The notes: generated from the sequence alone by a model not told the origin. Shown: positions 1 to 9,225, counted from the first letter of the stretch. The stretch is DNA of 64,000 nt from Sphingomonas sp. CBMAI 2297 (GCF_029870595.1 NZ_JAPDIR010000018.1:1-64000), one strand, 5' to 3'. Numbers and translations are program-made.

Positions 1-3000
1 CACTCCGACCTCGCGCAGATAATGAGCAAGGCGGGACGCGCGCTGGTCCAGCATCCGATAGGTGAGCGTCTGGTCATCGCCGATCAGCGCCACGGCGTCG
101 GGCATGCGGGCGCAACACGCCTCGAAGGGCGCGGCCAGGCTGTTCTCGCGCACGGTCTCGGTACGCTCGGGGTTCAGTCCGTGCAGGACATGCGCGCGTT
201 CCGCGTCCGTGAGCAGCCGCGCCGTCGAGATCGGGGCGTCGGGCGCCGCGAGCAGGGCGCCCAGCATCGTGCCGAGCATTTCCCCGATGCGGCCCGCATT
301 GGAGGAGGTCCCGATCTCGGGGCCGCATTCGATTGCCGCCGCGATCTCGTCCTCCGCCAGCCGGATCGCGCAATGAAACGGACTCACCTCCGGCATCGGC
401 GGCCAATCCTGGTCGAGACCCAGGCTGACCGAGAACAAAGGTGTCGGCGGCACGCCATCGGGTGGCGAGGCCAGTTCCCGGATCGCATCGACGGCCATTG
501 CGAGCCCCGCCGCCGGATCGAGCGCCAGGCACGCATCCCGGACGACATGCCGGAAATCCATCTCGCCGGTCAGAACGCAATGCCAGCCCAGCCAGGCACG
601 CACGCGGCCCGGCGCGGAGACCGGCCCCAGGCCGAAGAGGAAGGAGGATTGCTGCGTCAGGCGGAACATCAGCACCGCAAGCGCGGCGCTCAGGACCTGT
701 CCGACCCCGGCGCCCATCTCGCCGGCAAAGGCGCGCAGCGGCTCCAGATGCGCGCGGGGCAGCGCCACCAGGGCCGACCCGGCGGCGGCGGCCCGCCCGG
801 GCATCTCGCGCGGGAAATCAAGGTGCGCCCGGCCCTCGATCAGCTTCTCCCAATGCGCCGCCTGCTCGTCGCTCACCGGCGCGGAGACAGCCTCCCCGGT
901 GCCGAGATCCGCCATCGCCACCTCGGCGCCGCGCACCGCCACGTCGCCGAGGATCGCAAGGAATCCCTCGACGAAGCGCGCGACGCGGGGGCCATCGAAT
1001 ATGTCCGCGTTGTATTCGAGAACCCCGACAATCTCGTCCGGCCGCTCGGCAAGGCTGAGATTGAGGTCGAACTTCGCGGTGGCGAGCTCCTGCACCACCG
1101 GCTCGACGGTGAGGCCGGGGAGCGAGAAACTGCCGATCGGTATGTTCTGCAGCGCCATCATCACCTGGAAGACCGGCGTATGGCTCAGGCTGCGATGCGG
1201 CTGGAGATGCTCGACAAGCACCTCGAACGGCACGTCCTGATTCTCGGAGGCGTTCAAGCTTGCCTCGCGGATGCGGTCCAGATGCCCGGCGAACAGATCC
1301 TCCGGCTCCGCGCGGCTGCGGATCACGACCGTGTTGACGAAGCAGCCGATGATCTCTTCGAGCGCGACCTCGCCTCGCCCGGCGATCGGCGTTCCGACAA
1401 GGATGTCGCGCTGGCCTGACAGGCGGTGGAGCAGCGTCGTGAACGCCGCCATCAGCGTCATGAACAGCGTGGCGCCTCGCCGCTTCGACAGCGCCAGCAG
1501 CCGGTCGCGAACCTCGCCCGGGATGGCGAACCGGGCCTGCGCGCCATTCCCGCTCATCCGGTTGGGCCGCGGCCGATCGGCAAGATCGAGCAGCAGCGGC
1601 GCGCCCGCCAGCTGCCGCAGCCAGAAGTCCAGCTGCCGCCGGCCCGCGCGCCCCTCGATCATCGCGCGCTGCCGCTCGGCATAGTCGGCATAGCGCATCG
1701 GCAACGCCGCGAGCGGCACGGGCGCGCCGAGCAGATGGCGCCGGTAGAAGACGCTCAGCTCGCGGACGAGCACGCCCACCGACCATCCATCCGCCACGAT
1801 GTGATGCATGTTGAGCAGCAGGATGTGCTGCGCCTCGCCGACGCGCAGCACGCGGACATCGATCAGCGGACCGCGTTCCAGGTCGAACAGGTGGCGCGCG
1901 TGCGCGCGGACGAGCGCGTCGACCTCGTCCGCGCCGGCATCGACCAGGGTCATGTCGAGCGCGACCGCGCCGGCAATTCGCTGCACGGGCTCGGCATTCT
2001 CGACTCCGAAGCGCGCCCGCAACGTCTCGTGGCGCGCGACGATATCGGCGAACGCCGCGCGCAGCGCCGGCAGGGACAAGTCCCCTCGCAGCCGAAGCGC
2101 GAACGGCACGTTGTAGCTGACATCGGCGCCATTGGAGAGCGCGTTGAGAAACCATAGACGCTGCTGCGCGAACGACATGGGCGTGGATGGCCCCGCGGAG
2201 ACGCAGGTGCCTTCCCGCCCGGCCCCCTTGCCGAGCGGCGGATCGGCGCGCGACGCGGAGGCCTCCATATCGGGCGAGGCGGCCGCTATCGGGGCGGGCT
2301 CGCCGGATGCCGGCGGCCCGGCAGCCGCCTGCGCGATCAGTCGCCGAAGCGCCGCGGCGAGATCCGCCAGCCGCCGATTCTCGAACAGCAGCCGCAGCCC
2401 TATCTCGATGCCCAGCCGGTCCCGGATCCGCACGGCGACACGCGTCGCGGATAGCGAATGCCCCCCGCGCTCGAAGAAATCATCCTCGCCGGAAAGCGCG
2501 TCGATATCGAGCACTTCGCACCATATCTCGCGCAGGGCCTGCGTGACCGCGCAATCCTCCCCCGGCGCCGGCGTATCGCGGGGCGCGGGCGGCGTGCGAT
2601 CGCGCTTGCCATGGGGCGTGACCGGCAGGCGATCGACCAGCTCGATGCGCTCCGGGATCATGAAGCGCGGCAACCGCCCGGCCAGGGCCGACCGTATGTC
2701 GCCGGCGCTCGCGCCGGGGCGATGCTCCGCGCCCAGGACGACCGCCGCCGCCAGCTGCCCGTCGCCCCCCCGGGCCACCACCGACGCCGTCGCGGCGCGG
2801 ACGCCCGGCAGGCGCAGCAGCGCGTGCTCGATCTCGTCGAGCTCGATCCTGAACCCGCGAAGCTTGATCTGCCGGTCATGGCGACCAAGGAATTCGAGCG
2901 CGCCGTCATCCCGCCGGCGGACCCGATCTCCGGTGCGATAGAGCCGCTCCCCGGAAATGCGCGGATGGGGGACGAACCGCTCCGCGGTCAGGCCCGGCAG

Positions 3001-5376
3001 GTTCACATAGCCCCGCGCGACCCCGGCTCCGCCGATGAACAGCTCACCGGCCTCTCCCGGTCGAACGGGCAGCATCCGGGCGTCGAGTATCGCGAGCTCG
3101 ACATTCGCGAGCGGCAGCCCGATCGGGATCGCGGTCTCGCCGTCCATTTCCTCGATGCAGCGATGCATGCAGGCAAAAGTCGTGGTTTCGGTGGGACCAT
3201 AGCCGTTGACGAGCTGGGTCCGCGGGCATTGCTCCCGGAAGCGGCGGACGTGGCGGGGCGACAGCGTCTCGCCGCCGGCAATCACGCAGCGTAGCGCCCC
3301 CAGCACGTCCGCGCCGTCCTCGACCAGCATGTTGAACAGCGAGGCGGTGAACCAGGCCAGGTCGACGCCGTGGCGCGCGATCGTTTCGCGCAGCCCCGCG
3401 GCACTCGGCACCTCCTCCGAGTGGATCACGCAGGTCTTGCCGTTCAGGAGCGCTCCCCACAATTCGAACGTCGATGCGTCGAACGAAAAGGGCGCCGCCT
3501 GCAGGATCGCCGTCGCCGCTTCCAGATCGGCATGGCGCTGGCCAAGCACCAGATTGGCGATCGCATGGTGCGGCACGCCGACTGCCTTGGGCCGCCCGGT
3601 CGAACCCGAGGTGAAGAGGATATAGGCCAGGTTCGCACCGTCCATCGCCCCTTCCTCCGCACCCGCGGGCATGGCCGAGCCCTGGTCGAGGCCCGCGATG
3701 TCGAGGATCGCCCCGTCATATGCGTCGAGCACGGCGGAGCCGCGGCAGAGGAGATGGCGAACCCCTGCATCCCGCGCCAGTTGCGACAGCCGCGCGGGCG
3801 GGAAGCCGGGATCGAGCGGGACATAGCAGCCGCCCGCCTTCAGCGTGGCGAGCATGGCGATCACCGCATCGGGAGAGCGATCGAGCAGGATGCCCACCGG
3901 CGTCTCGCGCGCGACGCCGCGATCCCGCAAATGACGCGCGAGCAGCGACGATTGCGCATCGAGCGCATGATAGCTCAGCCTGTCGTCGCCATGCGCCAGC
4001 GCGATCGCGTCCGGCCGCCGGCGCGCCTGGGCGCTGAAGAGCGCGTGCACCGTCGCCCCCTCCGGAACGCGCCGCCCCGGCGGCGGGACGCTCGCCTCCC
4101 CCTCCGGCGCCTCCCCCTCCGGCGCCACCATCATCCCGGCCCGTTCCACGACGGCATCCAGCTCGGCGAGCGCCGCCTCCGCGGTCAGCGCCGAAGTGAC
4201 GCAGAGCCCGACATCGGGCTTCGATGCCTGCGAGGCGGCGCTCAGGATGCTGACGTTCGACAGGTCATAGGTCATCAGGCCGCCCGATCCCGGCTCGGGG
4301 GCGAGCATCGCCGACAGGCTGGCGTTGAGCCGGTCCGGCGGCTGGCCGTTGCTGAACACCGCGGCGATCGCGGCCGACCCGTTCCGCGGCGCGGCGCGGC
4401 GCCCGATCGCGCGGAGCGCGTCTCCCAGGCCGAGGGTGGCATGCATGTGCGCCAGACGCAGGTCGACGCCATGGACCTCGAGAACGGAGCGGAAGATCAG
4501 CCCGCCCCCGGGTCGGAACGACAGGTCGATCGGAACCAGCTGGCCGTGGTCATCGACCCGCACTTCGAGATGGAAGACGAAATCGTCCAGCGGAAAGGCC
4601 CCCGCGAACCGCGCCAGCAGGGCGTTGAGGATCGCCGGGTCCGGCGGCCGGCAAGGCGGGGTAACCATCGCCCGGTCATGGATGGGATAGCGTTCGTGGA
4701 TGCGTATCTTTTCGTGGACCGCGCAGAAGGTCACGCTGCGCGCGCCCACGATCCCGTCGAGGCAGAATTCGGCCGGCCGGGCACGCGCCCCGATGAAGGG
4801 CATGACGAGCACGGCTTCCTCGTCCGGCACATCGTCGAGCCCGCGCAGCGCGGCAACGACATCGGCCGGCGACGCGCCGGGTCCGGGGCGGAAGACTCCC
4901 CGCGACTCCGTGCCGACGACCGGCTTGAGGATGACCGAGTCGAGCGGCGCGCCCAGCGACGCCAGCACGCGCTCCAGCTCGTCGAGATTGCGCGCGAGGA
5001 TCCGCTCGGGAAGTGCGATGCCCTGCGCCTCGAGCAGGCGGTACAGCGTCTCCTTGTCGCTGATCAGCCGCTGCGCGGCGAACAGCCGGTCATTGGCCCG
5101 CGCAAGCGCCGCATTGGCCCGCCAGGCGAGCTCCTGCACATCGTCGATGCAACTGGCCATGCCCGCGAGCGGCAACGCGCTCCTGTCGCGGATCGCGAGC
5201 GGGATCGGCCGGGCCTGAAACAGCGCCTCGTGAACCCGCGCAATATCATCCCGATCCAGGCGAACAATATCCGCCGCGCCGCCGAGGATCGCGTCGTCGA
5301 TGCTGGCATGTGAGCGGATATCGCCGAAGATCGCCCAAAGGTCTCTGGGTGGTCGGCGAGCCGAATCTCGACGCAA
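1..5376 (-). CDS. non-ribosomal peptide synthetase with N-terminal ATP-grasp domain (3' partial)
   Basis: These are the first ~1,792 codons of a modular peptide synthetase whose 3' end lies beyond the left edge. In order on the minus strand: an ATP-grasp ligase domain (residues ~105-385; ILKPVVGTESRGVF, then HLEVRVDDHGQLVPIDLS and FRPGGG); an adenylation domain (~436-936; LFTSGSTGRPK, NGYGPTETTT, YRTGD, and the lysine of HGKRDR); a carrier domain (FFERGGHSLSA, phosphopantetheine Ser ~974); a condensation domain (~1063-1460, intact HHIVADG at ~1191); a second, isolated condensation C-lobe (~1503-1690) without an HHxxxDG half; and the start of a second adenylation domain. The specificity residues read D-A-F-S-I-G-G-T-F-K, one position from the classical valine code. 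No ATG precedes the ATP-grasp domain in frame. I chose TTG at 5374-5376 behind GGAGGGGG; the upstream stop is at 5389-5391. The peptide is unknown. Domain calls are firm, the start is not. Confidence 0.9.
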   Translation of the reverse strand, partial: MRRDSARRPPRDLWAIFGDIRSHASIDDAILGGAADIVRLDRDDIARVHEALFQARPIPLAIRDRSALPLAGMASCIDDVQELAWRANAALARANDRLFAAQRLISDKETLYRLLEAQGIALPERILARNLDELERVLASLGAPLDSVILKPVVGTESRGVFRPGPGASPADVVAALRGLDDVPDEEAVLVMPFIGARARPAEFCLDGIVGARSVTFCAVHEKIRIHERYPIHDRAMVTPPCRPPDPAILNALLARFAGAFPLDDFVFHLEVRVDDHGQLVPIDLSFRPGGGLIFRSVLEVHGVDLRLAHMHATLGLGDALRAIGRRAAPRNGSAAIAAVFSNGQPPDRLNASLSAMLAPEPGSGGLMTYDLSNVSILSAASQASKPDVGLCVTSALTAEAALAELDAVVERAGMMVAPEGEAPEGEASVPPPGRRVPEGATVHALFSAQARRRPDAIALAHGDDRLSYHALDAQSSLLARHLRDRGVARETPVGILLDRSPDAVIAMLATLKAGGCYVPLDPGFPPARLSQLARDAGVRHLLCRGSAVLDAYDGAILDIAGLDQGSAMPAGAEEGAMDGANLAYILFTSGSTGRPKAVGVPHHAIANLVLGQRHADLEAATAILQAAPFSFDASTFELWGALLNGKTCVIHSEEVPSAAGLRETIARHGVDLAWFTASLFNMLVEDGADVLGALRCVIAGGETLSPRHVRRFREQCPRTQLVNGYGPTETTTFACMHRCIEEMDGETAIPIGLPLANVELAILDARMLPVRPGEAGELFIGGAGVARGYVNLPGLTAERFVPHPRISGERLYRTGDRVRRRDDGALEFLGRHDRQIKLRGFRIELDEIEHALLRLPGVRAATASVVARGGDGQLAAAVVLGAEHRPGASAGDIRSALAGRLPRFMIPERIELVDRLPVTPHGKRDRTPPAPRDTPAPGEDCAVTQALREIWCEVLDIDALSGEDDFFERGGHSLSATRVAVRIRDRLGIEIGLRLLFENRRLADLAAALRRLIAQAAAGPPASGEPAPIAAASPDMEASASRADPPLGKGAGREGTCVSAGPSTPMSFAQQRLWFLNALSNGADVSYNVPFALRLRGDLSLPALRAAFADIVARHETLRARFGVENAEPVQRIAGAVALDMTLVDAGADEVDALVRAHARHLFDLERGPLIDVRVLRVGEAQHILLLNMHHIVADGWSVGVLVRELSVFYRRHLLGAPVPLAALPMRYADYAERQRAMIEGRAGRRQLDFWLRQLAGAPLLLDLADRPRPNRMSGNGAQARFAIPGEVRDRLLALSKRRGATLFMTLMAAFTTLLHRLSGQRDILVGTPIAGRGEVALEEIIGCFVNTVVIRSRAEPEDLFAGHLDRIREASLNASENQDVPFEVLVEHLQPHRSLSHTPVFQVMMALQNIPIGSFSLPGLTVEPVVQELATAKFDLNLSLAERPDEIVGVLEYNADIFDGPRVARFVEGFLAILGDVAVRGAEVAMADLGTGEAVSAPVSDEQAAHWEKLIEGRAHLDFPREMPGRAAAAGSALVALPRAHLEPLRAFAGEMGAGVGQVLSAALAVLMFRLTQQSSFLFGLGPVSAPGRVRAWLGWHCVLTGEMDFRHVVRDACLALDPAAGLAMAVDAIRELASPPDGVPPTPLFSVSLGLDQDWPPMPEVSPFHCAIRLAEDEIAAAIECGPEIGTSSNAGRIGEMLGTMLGALLAAPDAPISTARLLTDAERAHVLHGLNPERTETVRENSLAAPFEACCARMPDAVALIGDDQTLTYRMLDQRASRLAHYLREVGV

Positions 5377-5733
5377 GTTCCCCCTCCGTCACTCGACAGA
5401 TACTCACGTGCACACGCCATTGCCGCGTGCACGGTGAATTCCTGAGTCCGTGCCACAACAGCCGCATCAAATTACTCCATCGCATTGCAGGACGCCAGCT
5501 ATCCGATAGCGCTGCCCAAGAGTTCTTCCGGCTTCTCATGCAATAGTGACGCAATCCGCGCCCCGGAAACTGGACGCGACGTCACCGGAATCGAGTTTTT
5601 CAGTCTCGCGCGAAATTTCTACGTGTGACGATTTTGTTGCCACCTTGACCGGCGCCACCGGTTGCGGGAAAGTCGAGTGGATTGAGCATTGTCGCGCTGG
5701 TGACGACGGCGCGACGGCGGGAGGGAAAGCTCG
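5377..5733. promoter_or_regulatory. divergent control region between the NRPS and the phzF operon
   Basis: This 357-bp stretch separates two divergent transcription units of the peptide cluster and holds no convincing gene. CGTGCAC occurs twice, at 5407-5413 and 5426-5432. The repeats are 19 bp apart and each contains the palindrome GTGCAC. They lie about 30-55 bp upstream of the NRPS start, so they could be a regulator site. A TTGACC at 5646-5651 has no good -10 partner. Confidence 0.35.
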
Positions 5734-6588
5734 ATGTCGGGGCCACCAGGCGTGACGGCGATGCAGGCGGCGAGCGACGACACCGCGCCTGCCCTGGCGC
5801 TCGAAGCGGCGATGGATGCGATCATCAGCGACGCCGGACTTCGGCCGAGCCGCAACGCCTTTTTCCGCGCCGCACGCGCCATCGCCACGGTCGATGCGCG
5901 ATCCGGCCTCCACATCGCCCATAACTGGCGCGAGATCACCAAGACCTTCATGCTGTCGGCGATCGTCGGCCTGGGCGAGATCGCCAGGGCCGAGCTCTCC
6001 GCGCGGGATCCCGCCTTCAATGCGCTGGGCGTGCTCCAGACCGGCGTTCGGGTCATCGCCGATGATCTCGACAATGCGGCCCCGGCATTTGCCGCGCGCG
6101 CGCCCGGGGGGATCGACGGCGTTCACTATCTGTGGTGGCAAGCGAGCATATTGCAACCGATCGCCGCGCGCTGCTCCGCCGATATGCTGCTGCGCTGCCA
6201 TGCCTCGCCTCCGACCGTGGCGCTGACGGGATTCATGCGCGACGTCGCGACTTCCCCGCTCGGCGCGGCGGTGCAGCTCCGCGTGGTCGAGACGATCGCC
6301 CGCGACATCGCGATCGCGTTCAGAAGAGTCTTCTCGCGCCTCGAGATCGATGGGGAAAAGCTGTTCACGGGCCGAGACGATCTCGCCTGGATCGATACCC
6401 ATATCCGGGCGGAGGTGATCCACGCGCGCGACGTCTGCGACGGCGAGACCGGCATGGCATCGCTCGCGGTGTCCGAACCGGAGCAGCAACGGCTCCTCGC
6501 GCTGACCCGCCACTATGCCCATTTGTGGAACGAGGTGCTGGAGGACTTCGCCGCCGCCCTGATCGACGCGCATGAGACCGCGCGATGA
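5734..6588 (+). CDS. helical protein of unknown function in the peptide cluster
   Basis: A 284-residue protein without a signal peptide that looks entirely alpha-helical. Histidine and acidic residues are spread through it (HIAHNW near residue 55, GLGEIARAEL, DDLAWIDTHIRAEVIHARD near 225). The pattern recalls haem-oxygenase-fold or DUF6202-like proteins of natural-product clusters, some of which are di-iron oxidases, but I cannot assign it. The start has a good ribosome site (GGGAGGG eight to nine bases upstream). Its stop overlaps the start of the phzF-like gene by four bases (ATGA), so the two are translationally coupled. Position in the cluster suggests precursor or tailoring chemistry; that is inference. 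Confidence 0.7.
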   Translation: MSGPPGVTAMQAASDDTAPALALEAAMDAIISDAGLRPSRNAFFRAARAIATVDARSGLHIAHNWREITKTFMLSAIVGLGEIARAELSARDPAFNALGVLQTGVRVIADDLDNAAPAFAARAPGGIDGVHYLWWQASILQPIAARCSADMLLRCHASPPTVALTGFMRDVATSPLGAAVQLRVVETIARDIAIAFRRVFSRLEIDGEKLFTGRDDLAWIDTHIRAEVIHARDVCDGETGMASLAVSEPEQQRLLALTRHYAHLWNEVLEDFAAALIDAHETAR

Positions 6589-7445
6589 AGGCGAATCTGG
6601 CCGATGGCGCTCGCAAGGCCATCGGAACGTCCAGGTCGCTGCAGATCCCCATCTACCAGATCGGCGCCTTCTCGGACGAGCCGTTCATGGGCAATCCGGC
6701 ATCGGTCTGCCTGCTCGAGCGCTGGCTCCCGGATACAACCCTCCAGGCGATCGCGCTGGAAAACAATCATCCCGAGACCGCATTCCTGGTCGACAACGGC
6801 CAGGGCTATGACCTGCGCTGGTTCACGCCGGCTTGCGAAGTGACGCTCTGCGGCCATGCCACGCTGGCTGCCGCGCATGCGGTGCGCGAGTTCCTCCGCC
6901 CCGGCATCGACGCGGTCACTTTCCAGTCGCCCAGCGGCCCGCTTCACGTCGCCGCATCGGGCGATCGCTGGACGCTCGATCTTCCTGCCCTGCCCCATGC
7001 GCCCATCGCGCCACCGCCGGGCATCGCGGAGGCGCTGGGCGTGACGCCTCAGGCCTGTTTCGCGTCGCTCGACCTGATGGTCGTGCTGCGCGACGAAGCC
7101 GAGCTGAAGGCGATCAGGCCCGATCTGGAAACCATCGCGACCTTCGACTTGCGGGGCATGGTCGTCACCGCGCCGGCCGAAGACTGCGACTTCGCCTCCC
7201 GCTTCTTCGCGCCCAAGCTTTCCATCCCCGAGGATGCGATCACCGGCTCGGCGCATTGCACGCTGATTCCCTATTGGGCGAAGCGGCTGGGCAAGACGGA
7301 GCTGGCGGCCAAGCAATTCTCGATCCGGCTCGGCGGGATGCACGTGATCCGCATGGCTGGCGCGCTGCGAGGTCCGCGCGTGCATCTCCACGGCTCGGCC
7401 ACGACCTATCTGGAAGGCCGGATATCGATTCCGGACCCGGCATGA
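6585..7445 (+). CDS. PhzF-family isomerase/epimerase-like protein
   Basis: A 286-residue member of the PhzF family (diaminopimelate-epimerase fold), which catalyses proton transfers or isomerisations on small amines and acids. Diagnostic blocks are GAFSDEPFMGNPASVCLL near the N-terminus, ENNHPETAFLV with the general acid/base glutamate, RWFTPACEVTLCGHATLAAA, and GSAHCTLIPYWAKRLGK near residue 225. Length is normal for the family. It overlaps both neighbours by four bases, so it is the middle gene of a coupled three-gene operon. The substrate is probably an intermediate of the adjacent peptide pathway; it is unlikely to make phenazine, as no other phz genes are present. Confidence 0.88.
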   Translation: MKANLADGARKAIGTSRSLQIPIYQIGAFSDEPFMGNPASVCLLERWLPDTTLQAIALENNHPETAFLVDNGQGYDLRWFTPACEVTLCGHATLAAAHAVREFLRPGIDAVTFQSPSGPLHVAASGDRWTLDLPALPHAPIAPPPGIAEALGVTPQACFASLDLMVVLRDEAELKAIRPDLETIATFDLRGMVVTAPAEDCDFASRFFAPKLSIPEDAITGSAHCTLIPYWAKRLGKTELAAKQFSIRLGGMHVIRMAGALRGPRVHLHGSATTYLEGRISIPDPA

Positions 7446-8266
7446 GCACCCGGCGGCTGGCGAAGCTCGACTTCGCGCCCGACCGCCTCGCCGCCGACCT
7501 GATCGCCGCGGAGTCCTTCACGTTCAATGGCGCCTATAGCGAGTTCGTTCTCGGCGAATGGCGCAGCTGCATGCTGTGGAACGCTTCGGGCGATGTTGGG
7601 GAAGCACATCTGTCGAGCGGCGACCAGGCCGCGAAACTGACCGCCTATGGCGCCGCCATGCCGTATCTCCGCTCGATGATCGAGCGCAGCTTCCGGCTCG
7701 ACCGCCTGCGCTTCGGCCGGCTTGCCCGAATGGCGCCGGGCACGGTTCTCGTCCCGCATTGCGACTATCTCGAACTCGACGAAGGGCTCGTGCGGCTTCA
7801 CGTGCCGCTGACCACCAGCCGCGCATGCCTCAACGCGGAAAGCGACCTGGTCTTCCACATGGCGACAGGCGAGGTCTGGTATCTCGATGCGCGCCGGATC
7901 CACAGCGCGGTGTCGACCTGGGACCGCGCCCGGATTCACCTGATACTCGACTTCGCTTCCGGCGGGCGCCCGGAAGAGCTGCTGCGCATCGATTGCGCTC
8001 CGGCAGAGCGCCCGGCCGACGCGCTCGTCGCGCTGCCGCCCCTCTCGCCCGCCGAGGAAGCGTCGCTGCTGGCGCTCGGCGACGTCATCGACCGCTTCAA
8101 CCACCGGGACATATTGGCGATCCTCGTCCGCAAGGCATTCACCCACGACATGTCGCTGCGATCCGTCTTCACGCGGTTGACCGAGATCGGGATGCGAAGC
8201 GGCGATCCGGACCTGATCGAGACGCTCGAGCGCCAGCGCCGCTACTTCACGGTCGCGCGCGGCTAG
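7442..8266 (+). CDS. Fe(II)/2-oxoglutarate hydroxylase, aspartyl/prolyl hydroxylase family
   Basis: A 274-residue non-haem iron dioxygenase resembling the Asp/Asn beta-hydroxylase and bacterial proline hydroxylase group. The facial triad is visible as HCD in VPHCDYLELDEG (near residue 103) and the distal His in ARRIHSAVSTW (near 150). RARIHLILDF supplies the arginine that binds 2-oxoglutarate. The last ~70 residues match the helical C-terminal domain of L-proline hydroxylases. The ATG overlaps the preceding stop (ATGA). In a peptide cluster such enzymes usually hydroxylate a free amino acid or a carrier-bound residue; which one here is unknown. Confidence 0.82.
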   Translation: MSTRRLAKLDFAPDRLAADLIAAESFTFNGAYSEFVLGEWRSCMLWNASGDVGEAHLSSGDQAAKLTAYGAAMPYLRSMIERSFRLDRLRFGRLARMAPGTVLVPHCDYLELDEGLVRLHVPLTTSRACLNAESDLVFHMATGEVWYLDARRIHSAVSTWDRARIHLILDFASGGRPEELLRIDCAPAERPADALVALPPLSPAEEASLLALGDVIDRFNHRDILAILVRKAFTHDMSLRSVFTRLTEIGMRSGDPDLIETLERQRRYFTVARG

Positions 8267-8300
8267 GGCATCGGCCCGGTGGAAGCCGACGCGGCGGAGG

Positions 8301-8504
8301 TCAATCGCGCGCGAGCGCCTCGCGCAGGCTGCGGGGGCGCATGTCCGTCCACACCCGATCGATATGCTCCAGGCATTCCTGGCGATTGCCCGTGAACCCG
8401 GCCTCGCGCCAGCCCGGCGGCAGCGCACGGCCGGCAGGCCAGATCGAATATTGCTCCTCGTCGTTGACGACGACATGTAGACGCTCTTCCGCCGGTTCGG
8501 TCAT
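8301..8504 (-). CDS. MbtH-family NRPS accessory protein
   Basis: A 67-residue MbtH-like protein, the small chaperone that binds and activates NRPS adenylation domains. The signature is clear: NDEEQYSIWPAGRALPPGW followed by FTGNRQECLEHIDRVWTDMRPRSLR. I chose the ATG at 8502-8504 because GGGGACG sits just upstream and the conserved domain starts right after it. Upstream ATGs at 8514-8516 and 8541-8543 would add a non-homologous tail and overlap the transferase gene. It is the last gene of the leftward operon and probably partners the NRPS at 1-5376. Confidence 0.93.
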   Translation of the reverse strand: MTEPAEERLHVVVNDEEQYSIWPAGRALPPGWREAGFTGNRQECLEHIDRVWTDMRPRSLREALARD

Positions 8505-8520
8505 CTTCGTCCCCATTTGT

Positions 8521-9225
8521 TCAACCAGGATCGCATCGGCCATGTTCGACGGCGCTTGCGAAGATATGATCGCCGGCGATCAGCCATCGCCCCTCCAGCG
8601 CCCGCGCGGCGCCTTCCCAGCGGCCGGGCATCGCATCCACCACGCGAAACCGGCCATGCCCGGCCGCGGACTCGATCGTGAAGGCGAGCCCGACATCCTC
8701 GAACTCGAGAAAGCATCCGAAGCGCGGGGACAGGCATTTGTAGACGGCCTCCTTCGCGCTGAAGACCAGGTTCGGCCAATACCCGTCCAATCCCGGCATC
8801 CGCACGATGCGCGCGCGTTCGTCGGCCCGGCAGACCCGTCGCGCCAGGCTCGGCTCGAACGGCACGATCCGCTCGACGTCGATCCCCAGCGCGGCCACAT
8901 CGGAAGTTCGCGCCACGGCGGCACAGCACAGGCCGCCGCCATGGCTGATACTTCCGGTGAATCCGGGCGGCCAGCGCGGAAGGCCATCCGCATCCGGGGG
9001 GAGCGCGACGGGCGGCGCCCCCAGCCTGGCGAGCGCGCGCCGCGCACAATCCCTGCCGGTCGCAAACTCGCGCCGCCGCGCCGCGGTCGCCCGGGCCACG
9101 GCATCGCGCTCCTCCGGGAAATATGGCAGATCCCGCGCGGGAGCAACGCAGATCGTGAGGCCCGCGCCACCAGGCCGGGCCAGTTCATCGGGGAAATCGA
9201 TCCCGGCGCTTCGAACGGGCATCAT
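8521..9225 (-). CDS. 4'-phosphopantetheinyl transferase (Sfp/EntD type)
   Basis: A 234-residue transferase that loads coenzyme-A-derived phosphopantetheine onto the carrier-protein serine. The two family motifs are ALGIDVERI (near residue 114) and NLVFSAKEAVYK (near 153), with the Mg-binding Asp and Glu present, plus GSISHGGGLCCAAVA before them. The ATG at 9223-9225 overlaps the halogenase stop (ATGA). A dedicated transferase beside an NRPS and MbtH fits activation of the synthetase in this cluster. Confidence 0.93.
   Translation of the reverse strand: MMPVRSAGIDFPDELARPGGAGLTICVAPARDLPYFPEERDAVARATAARRREFATGRDCARRALARLGAPPVALPPDADGLPRWPPGFTGSISHGGGLCCAAVARTSDVAALGIDVERIVPFEPSLARRVCRADERARIVRMPGLDGYWPNLVFSAKEAVYKCLSPRFGCFLEFEDVGLAFTIESAAGHGRFRVVDAMPGRWEGAARALEGRWLIAGDHIFASAVEHGRCDPG

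Noticed and set aside
22..5313. Long plus-strand reading frames opposite the NRPS (for example 22-1419, 3370-5313)
   Set aside because: They are Arg/His-rich translations of the antisense strand; the minus-strand frame gives complete NRPS and ATP-grasp motifs without a stop.
5646..5675. TTGACC as a -35 box for the phzF-side operon
   Set aside because: The sequence 17 bases downstream (GAAAGT) is not a credible -10, so no promoter is claimed.
6585..7445. Phenazine biosynthesis, because of the PhzF homologue
   Set aside because: No phzA/B/D/E/G genes are present; PhzF-family proteins are common isomerases in other pathways.
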